The notes below the pieces were generated by a model. It had not been told where the DNA came from, made no database searches, and worked only from the letters and a program-made list of their open reading frames with translations. A program made the translations under genes and the position numbers. A stretch of DNA of 64,000 nucleotides from Pelagibius sp. Alg239-R121 (GTDB lineage Bacteria; Pseudomonadota; Alphaproteobacteria; Kiloniellales; Kiloniellaceae): positions 124,001-188,000 of the forward strand of contig NZ_CAMZOF010000005.1 in NCBI RefSeq assembly GCF_947331435.1, read 5' to 3'. Of this stretch, positions 58,777 through 64,000 are shown in pieces. How positions within the stretch are numbered: the stretch's first letter is position 1; each line of letters opens with the position of its first letter.

Positions 58777-59154
58777 ATGAGTGAAGTTAAGTTCAGCGAC
58801 GACCACGAATGGGTACGTATCGAGGGGGACGTCGCAACAGTTGGCATTACCACCTTTGCCCAACAGCAGCTCGGTGATGTTGTCTATGTCGAGGTGCCGG
58901 AGGCTGGCACCGCCGTCGAAAAGGGTGGCGAAGTGGCTGTCGTCGAATCGGTCAAGGCAGCGAGCGAATTGTATGCTCCGATCGATGGTGAGGTTGTCGA
59001 AAGCAATGGCGGACTGGCCGATGATCCGGCGGCGGTCAACAGCGATCCAGAGGGCGAAGGCTGGTTCTTCAAGATGAAGATCACCAATGCGGGGCAGCTG
59101 GACGAACTGATGGACGAAGCAGCCTACAAGGCTTTCGTTGAATCCCAGTCGTAG
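58777..59154 (+). CDS. gcvH: glycine cleavage system H protein
   Basis: Lipoyl carrier that shuttles the aminomethyl group between P and T proteins, 125 residues. The lipoylated lysine is Lys60 in [19 protein letters not shown]. The N terminus [20 protein letters not shown] and C-terminal WFFKMKI are standard. ATG 58777 is the family start; the frame runs further upstream without meaning. It lies 34 bases after gcvT. GGGGAA precedes the start. The 165-base gap before gcvP holds short hairpins (such as GGCCG/CGGCC near 59194) that may tune expression of gcvP. Confidence 0.97.
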   Translation: MSEVKFSDDHEWVRIEGDVATVGITTFAQQQLGDVVYVEVPEAGTAVEKGGEVAVVESVKAASELYAPIDGEVVESNGGLADDPAAVNSDPEGEGWFFKMKITNAGQLDELMDEAAYKAFVESQS

Positions 59155-59319
59155 CAATAGTCGTAAAAACTGAACAGACAACCGGGAGCGCGGCCGATTG
59201 ACCGGCCGTCACCCGGCGGGTTCCATCCCGATCGCATCGGCGCCGTTGACCTTGGGAGGTCCGGCCAGATCGGCTGATCGGTGGCATGTCGTTAACAAGA
59301 CGATAGAGGATATAAGCAC

Positions 59320-62214
59320 ATGGCTGATGCGGTAACTTCGCTCGGCGAATTAGAGCAGCAGGACGACTTCCTTCGACGGCATATCGGGCCTGACGACGCC
59401 CAGATCGCTGAGATGCTGACTTATTTGGGTATCGAATCACTGGACGACCTGATCCGGCAGGCGGCTCCCGATACGATTAGGAGCGACGCGCCGCTGGCTT
59501 TGAGCCAAAGTCAGACGGAAACCGCAGTGCTCGCGCGCATTCGGGAGATCGCCGATAAGAACAAGGTCTATAAGTCCTTGATCGGAATGGGTTATCACAA
59601 TTGCCACACGCCAACGGTGATTTTGCGCAACGTTCTGGAAAATCCGGCCTGGTACACCGCCTATACGCCCTACCAGGCAGAGATTTCGCAGGGCAGGCTG
59701 GAGGCCATTCTAAACTTTCAGACCATGATCGCGGATCTGACGGGCATGGAGCTTGCAAATTCTTCATTGCTCGATGAGGCGACGGCCGCAGCAGAGGCCA
59801 TGACCTTCTGCCAACGGGTTGGGAAGAGTAAAAGCAAGCGCTTCCTGGTCGACTCCGACTGTCATCCGCAGACAATCGATGTCATCCGAACCCGTTCTTC
59901 GGCTTTGGAGATTGAGGTTGTAGTCGGCGATCCGCGTGGTGCTGATCGCGATGCCGACGTTTTCGCAGTGCTATTGCAGTATCCGGGAAGTTCCGGCGAG
60001 GTTCATGACGATCGCTCCATCATCGCCGATTTTCAGTCGCGCGGCGCGATGGTTGCCGTCTCTGCGGACCTGCTCAGCCTGACCTTGCTGACACCACCCG
60101 GCGAATTGGGTGCCGACGTCGTGGTCGGAACCTCGCAGCGCTTCGGCGTACCGCTTGGTTTCGGCGGACCGCACGCCGGTTACATGGCGGTGCGTGACAA
60201 ACACAAACGCTCAGTGCCGGGTCGCCTTGTCGGTGTTTCAGTCGATTCGAGTGGCCGGCCGGCACTTCGGCTCGCACTGCAGACCCGTGAACAGCATATC
60301 CGCCGTGAAAAGGCGACGAGTAACATCTGCACTGCGCAGGTGCTGCTTGCGGTAATTGCCGGCATGTACGCGGTCTATCATGGCCCGGAAGGCCTGAAGA
60401 CGATTGCAAAGCGCGTCCATCGCTTGACCGCGATTCTGGCCGCAGGTCTTGGTCAGATCGGTGTTGAAGTGGTGACGAAGCACTTCTTTGACACGATCAC
60501 CCTGAAGGTTCCAGGGCGTGCTGCAGAGATTGCGGCGCAGGCCCGTCAGAATGCAATCAATCTGCGTGAAGTCGATGGCGACACGCTTGGCATCTCGTTG
60601 GATGAGACCACGTCTGCCGTCGACGTGGCGACTCTCTGGCGGGTTTTCGGCGCAGGAGAGGATGGGCCGAGCGTTGCCAGTCTCGACGGCGGGACCCCGG
60701 ATGCCCTGCCAGCCGAACTTCGGCGCACTTCAGCGATCCTGACCCATGAGGTGTTCAACCGCTATCAAGCCGAAACCGAGATGCTGCGATATCTGCGGCT
60801 GTTGGCGGACAAGGACATTGCGCTTGACCGCGCCATGATCCCGCTTGGCTCCTGCACCATGAAGCTCAACGCCACCACCGAGATGATCCCCATCACCTGG
60901 CCGGAGTTTGGAGCCATCCATCCGTTCGTGCCGATGGATCAGGCGACCGGGTATCTCGAGCTGATTAAAGAGCTCGAGGATATGCTCGCTGAAATCACTG
61001 GTTACGATGCGGTTTCTCTGCAACCGAACGCAGGCTCCCAGGGTGAATACTCGGGTCTTCTGGCGATCAAAAAGTACCACGAAAGCCGTGGCGATCCCCA
61101 GCGTGACATCTGCCTGATCCCGTCGTCGGCCCACGGCACCAATCCGGCTAGCGCGGCCATGGCAGGCATGAAGGTGATTGTCACCAACTGCGACAGTGAC
61201 GGCAATGTCGATGTCGAGGATCTGAGAGCCCGGGCCGAGGAGCATTCAGAGCGCCTTGCAGCATTGATGGTGACTTATCCTTCGACCCATGGCGTGTTCG
61301 AAGCTCGTATCACCGAGATCTGCGAGATCATTCATGACAACGGTGGACAGGTTTACCTGGACGGCGCCAATCTCAACGCCATGGTGGGTGTCGCGAAGCC
61401 GGGTAAGTTCGGATCCGATGTTTCCCATCTCAATCTTCACAAGACCTTCTGTATCCCGCATGGCGGTGGCGGTCCGGGTGTCGGCCCGATCGGTGTCGGT
61501 GCGCATCTTGCGCCATTCTTGCCGAACCATTCGCTGGTGGCGGAAGCAGGGCCGGCCGAAGGTGTTGGCGCGGTCTCTGCGGCGCCTTGGGGCTCGGCCG
61601 GGATCTTGCCGATTTCCTGGGCCTACATTGCGCTGATGGGCGCCAACGGTCTTCGCAAAGCCACTGAAGCCGCTATTCTCAGTGCGAACTACATGGCGAA
61701 ACGCCTGGGTGAACATTTCCCGGTTCTCTACAAGGGTGCCAACGGCATGGTTGCTCATGAGTGCATCGTCGATCTGCGCCCCATCAAGGATCAGACCGGA
61801 GTCACCGTCGACGACGTGGCCAAGCGCCTGATCGATTACGGCTTCCATGCACCGACAATGTCGTTCCCGGTTGCGGGGACGCTCATGATCGAGCCGACGG
61901 AATCGGAATCGAAGCATGAGGTCGATCGATTCTGCGACGCGATGCTGGCAATCCGTGCAGAGATTGCCGAGATCGAAAGCGGTAAAGTGGCTCATGAGGA
62001 CAGTGCGCTGGCGCACGCCCCTCATACGGCCGAAGATCTTGTATCAGGCGAATGGAACCGGGCTTACAGCCGTGAAACGGCGGTCTACCCGGTCGAGTCG
62101 CTTCGTACCACCAAGTATTGGCCGCCGGTGGGCCGGGTCGACAACGTCTATGGCGACCGTAACCTTGCCTGCGCCTGTCCGTCGATCGAGAGTTACCGCG
62201 ACGCTGCCGAATAG
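59320..62214 (+). CDS. gcvP: glycine dehydrogenase (decarboxylating), P protein
   Basis: Full-length single-chain P protein of 964 residues, a PLP enzyme that decarboxylates glycine. The first half has [40 protein letters not shown] and the [19 protein letters not shown] signature; the second half begins near [17 protein letters not shown] and carries the PLP lysine, Lys708, in [37 protein letters not shown] also matches. The C terminus [20 protein letters not shown] is typical. Start ATG 59320. The operon ends with a strong terminator 30 bases downstream. The L protein gene is elsewhere. Confidence 0.98.
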   Translation: MADAVTSLGELEQQDDFLRRHIGPDDAQIAEMLTYLGIESLDDLIRQAAPDTIRSDAPLALSQSQTETAVLARIREIADKNKVYKSLIGMGYHNCHTPTVILRNVLENPAWYTAYTPYQAEISQGRLEAILNFQTMIADLTGMELANSSLLDEATAAAEAMTFCQRVGKSKSKRFLVDSDCHPQTIDVIRTRSSALEIEVVVGDPRGADRDADVFAVLLQYPGSSGEVHDDRSIIADFQSRGAMVAVSADLLSLTLLTPPGELGADVVVGTSQRFGVPLGFGGPHAGYMAVRDKHKRSVPGRLVGVSVDSSGRPALRLALQTREQHIRREKATSNICTAQVLLAVIAGMYAVYHGPEGLKTIAKRVHRLTAILAAGLGQIGVEVVTKHFFDTITLKVPGRAAEIAAQARQNAINLREVDGDTLGISLDETTSAVDVATLWRVFGAGEDGPSVASLDGGTPDALPAELRRTSAILTHEVFNRYQAETEMLRYLRLLADKDIALDRAMIPLGSCTMKLNATTEMIPITWPEFGAIHPFVPMDQATGYLELIKELEDMLAEITGYDAVSLQPNAGSQGEYSGLLAIKKYHESRGDPQRDICLIPSSAHGTNPASAAMAGMKVIVTNCDSDGNVDVEDLRARAEEHSERLAALMVTYPSTHGVFEARITEICEIIHDNGGQVYLDGANLNAMVGVAKPGKFGSDVSHLNLHKTFCIPHGGGGPGVGPIGVGAHLAPFLPNHSLVAEAGPAEGVGAVSAAPWGSAGILPISWAYIALMGANGLRKATEAAILSANYMAKRLGEHFPVLYKGANGMVAHECIVDLRPIKDQTGVTVDDVAKRLIDYGFHAPTMSFPVAGTLMIEPTESESKHEVDRFCDAMLAIRAEIAEIESGKVAHEDSALAHAPHTAEDLVSGEWNRAYSRETAVYPVESLRTTKYWPPVGRVDNVYGDRNLACACPSIESYRDAAE

Positions 62215-62244
62215 GCTTCAAAAAACGAGCGACAAGAAAAAACT

Positions 62245-62279
62245 AGGGCCCGCCGGATCAGATCCGGCGGGCCCTTTCG
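62245..62279. terminator. strong terminator after gcvP
   Basis: AGGGCCCGCCGGATC (62245-62259) and GATCCGGCGGGCCCT (62261-62275) form a near-perfect palindrome of 15 base pairs around a minimal loop, followed by TTTCGTT on the plus strand and, read on the other strand, preceded by TTTTTTC-like bases. It can work in both directions and separates gcvP from the convergent cysteine-rich gene. Confidence 0.85.
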
Positions 62280-62295
62280 TTGCACTGAAGCTTTA

Positions 62296-64000
62296 TCAGC
62301 CTCTGGCGCCTATGCAGAAGGTCTTTCTGATCGTATCGGTGTCGTCGTCAGTCAACCCGGTCGTCAAAGCACGCCGCGTCGAGAGTGTCACCGTGTAGGA
62401 ACAGCTCGGCCAACTCGAGATATCCTCGTGATGGGTACCGAAGGCCGTGTTAACACCGCCGCCCCTTGTATCCGTGCCGCTCGGAAGTGGCGGGATGACC
62501 ACGGGTGCTGCCGTGGTGATACCTAAGCTCCAGGCAGCCATCATTTCGTGGTCCGTGGTGTACTCGATGTCCAGATCGCTGAACAGCGGTGAGCAGGCAT
62601 CGCCACCGCCGCTATGGAACTGCAACAGGTCGAGCAGCGTTACCTCGTTCCAATTGTTGATGTGGATACGGCTGAGCTCGTTGCTGTAATCCGGCGGTGA
62701 TATCGGTCCGCCGACGCGTGTTGCCTCGAAGACGATTGCCACATCGACACCGTTCTTGAGATTTGCAGCGGGAACCTGAGTACCAGCCGCAACGCCCGGT
62801 ACCGGGTTACCGTCAGGGAAGGCCGTGTTGGTCCGGAAACCGATCAGGGCCCCGTTAAATCCATCTCCGAGAGCTGCCGGGTCGACTTCGATCCAGCCGT
62901 CCGCGTCAGGTACGACAACGTGAGTCGGCGGTGGTCCCCAAGGTGTGCCCGGCGGTACGGCCGGTGGCGGGGTCGGATCTACGGTCGCACCGGATCCCGA
63001 AATCATCACGGTCTGGAAGGTCTCTTCCAACCCGGTGCCGTTGACGTCCCAGAAAATTGTCCGGCTGCCGACGATCACCGAACACAACAAACTGCCGACC
63101 AGCGGTGTACGGGTGCCGTTGCGCTCGTAAAGGAAGCGGTAACGCATCTGGACACCAGGTGCCGTTGGTGATTCCGCAGGACAGAAACCACGCAGCTCGA
63201 GGCAATTGTGAAAACCGTAGTCCGGGCCACCGTGGCCGAGCACCGCCTTGTTAGTGAGGCCGTTGCCGGCATCGATGTCACCGTAGATATGGAAGTGCCC
63301 AACGTGGGTGAACCATGGCCGCGGCAGGGGTGGCGGGCAGACGCAGAGACAGAAACGCCGGCAGACCAGGGCACAGAGCCAGTAGCAAAGCTGATGGCAG
63401 AAGATCTCAAGGCCAAGCTGCTTTACGAGCTTAGCGTAACTCTCCTCGTCTTCCTTTTCGACGGCGGCAACCAAGCTGGCCAGCAGTTTCGGCCGGCTGC
63501 GCAGTTTTACGACCGCCTGTGCAAAAGCGTGGATCTCAGGGTTCACATCCTTGATCTCAACATGCGGGAAAGGCCGACAGAAGCGGAAACAGATGCGGAC
63601 GCAACGCCAGGTGCAGATCCAAAGGCAGATCCAGTGACACACACCCTGAAGACCGGCACGCTCCAGAATGATGCGGACGCTGTCGCAGTCGCGGGCGAGA
63701 ACGGCCTTTTCTACAGCCGCCACGGCTTCGCGGTTGGCGATCAGGCGCGCGATCGCCCGTCCGGCCTGTTGCAGGGCCGGTACGAGATGCATACAGCCGA
63801 TGATGTAGATGGGCCGATCCGGATTGCAGAGGATCCGGCATACCAGGTCGCAGCGGACCGAGCAGATCCAGTGACAGATGTAATAGCAATAGCGTTCGTA
63901 ACCCAGCTTTTCGATAAGCTTGCGGAAGGAAATTTCGTCGCGCTCGATCACGGCGCCGGCAAGGCGTTCCAGAACGTCTTTGTCGGATGTGATCTTTGTG
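62296..64000 (-). CDS. cysteine-hexad repeat protein of unknown function (N terminus beyond window)
   Basis: The frame has no stop from 62296 to the window end, so at least 567 residues are visible and the true start is outside. The GTG at 63951 lies inside the first repeat and is not the start. Three modules of about 80 residues each have a leading helix (for example LVAAVEKEDEESYAKLVKQL) and a hexad of Cys every fourth residue: CYYICHWICSVRCDLVCRIL (plus C), CHWICLWICTWRCVRICFRF (plus C) and CHQLCYWLCALVCRRFCLCV (plus C). Numbering from GTG 63951, Cys are at 22-42, 105-125 and 185-205. After residue 206 comes a Pro-rich joint and a domain of about 340 residues (HVGHFHIYGDIDAGNGLTNK) with several Cys and no recognised fold. 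No clear membrane helix is seen. Convergent with gcvP. I do not recognise the family. Confidence 0.85.
   Translation of the reverse strand, partial: TKITSDKDVLERLAGAVIERDEISFRKLIEKLGYERYCYYICHWICSVRCDLVCRILCNPDRPIYIIGCMHLVPALQQAGRAIARLIANREAVAAVEKAVLARDCDSVRIILERAGLQGVCHWICLWICTWRCVRICFRFCRPFPHVEIKDVNPEIHAFAQAVVKLRSRPKLLASLVAAVEKEDEESYAKLVKQLGLEIFCHQLCYWLCALVCRRFCLCVCPPPLPRPWFTHVGHFHIYGDIDAGNGLTNKAVLGHGGPDYGFHNCLELRGFCPAESPTAPGVQMRYRFLYERNGTRTPLVGSLLCSVIVGSRTIFWDVNGTGLEETFQTVMISGSGATVDPTPPPAVPPGTPWGPPPTHVVVPDADGWIEVDPAALGDGFNGALIGFRTNTAFPDGNPVPGVAAGTQVPAANLKNGVDVAIVFEATRVGGPISPPDYSNELSRIHINNWNEVTLLDLLQFHSGGGDACSPLFSDLDIEYTTDHEMMAAWSLGITTAAPVVIPPLPSGTDTRGGGVNTAFGTHHEDISSWPSCSYTVTLSTRRALTTGLTDDDTDTIRKTFCIGARG

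Noticed and set aside
63949-63951. GTG as the start of the cysteine-rich protein
   Set aside because: The frame stays open to the window end and the codons just upstream (LERLAGA) continue the repeat's helix pattern seen in the third module, so the start must be further upstream.

Overview
This window is about 64 kb of chromosomal DNA from a free-living, aerobic, Gram-negative alphaproteobacterium, most like a member of the Rhodospirillales and relatives. Pointers are the aa3 cytochrome oxidase operon in the order ctaC-ctaD-ctaB-small membrane protein-ctaG-ctaE-DUF983-SURF1, lipid A genes, DUF4170, YqgE, a plant/alphaproteobacterial-type glutamate-cysteine ligase, and moderately GC-rich genes with frequent GTG/TTG starts and ATGA overlaps. 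No rRNA, tRNA, CRISPR array, prophage or complete insertion sequence was found. Most of the window is core genome. Gene names rest on motifs read by eye; no database was searched.

Layout. 1-6334 (+): end of a carbohydrate-type ABC importer operon (ATPase, binding protein, two permeases), followed by a cobalamin-independent methionine-synthase-like protein and an in-frame alpha/beta-hydrolase-cupin fusion. 6382-15711: purD(-), xseA and an M23 peptidase(+), then an envelope block on the minus strand (msbA, DUF374 acyltransferase, lpxK, LpxL-like acyltransferase) and a DMT exporter. 16000-24225 (-): pmbA, GNAT, a possible 49-residue ORF, leuA, a PAS_5-like protein, ubiD, and an nfeD/qmcA pair. 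24795-31363: DUF4170, a protein with cyclotransferase-like layout, speD-speE, a methyltransferase and ubiA (-), then rsmE-gshA (+). 31604-39942: tldD (-) divergent from the cta/cox operon, with a RegA/PrrA-type palindrome between them. 40023-49909: M32 carboxypeptidase, thrC, M16 protease, GNAT, yqgE(-), a DsbD/ScsB-like protein, a HIBADH-family dehydrogenase and a peroxiredoxin. 50002-53657: a redox module (Fe-S/flavin reductase plus a membrane cytochrome with an ethylbenzene-dehydrogenase-type heme domain) divergent from a membrane-tethered LuxR-type regulator; the cytochrome gene carries one in-frame TGA. 53709-57120: rnhA, thrB, ispH (-), then a double-CDGSH protein and a lipoprotein. 57175-62279: promoter, tandem glycine riboswitch, gcvT-gcvH-gcvP and a strong terminator. 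62296-64000 (-): an unrecognised cysteine-rich repeat protein that runs off the window.

The most unusual locus is that last one. It has three modules of about 80 residues, each with a perfect hexad of cysteines at every fourth residue (C-x3 five times, then C), which would line one face of a helix. The modules sit in front of a long domain I do not recognise. Other points worth checking are the nonsense codon in the cytochrome gene, the hydrolase-cupin fusion with an altered cupin metal site, the RegA-like box before ctaC, and a small dispersed repeat (TAGAGTCTGAT type) in three intergenic regions.
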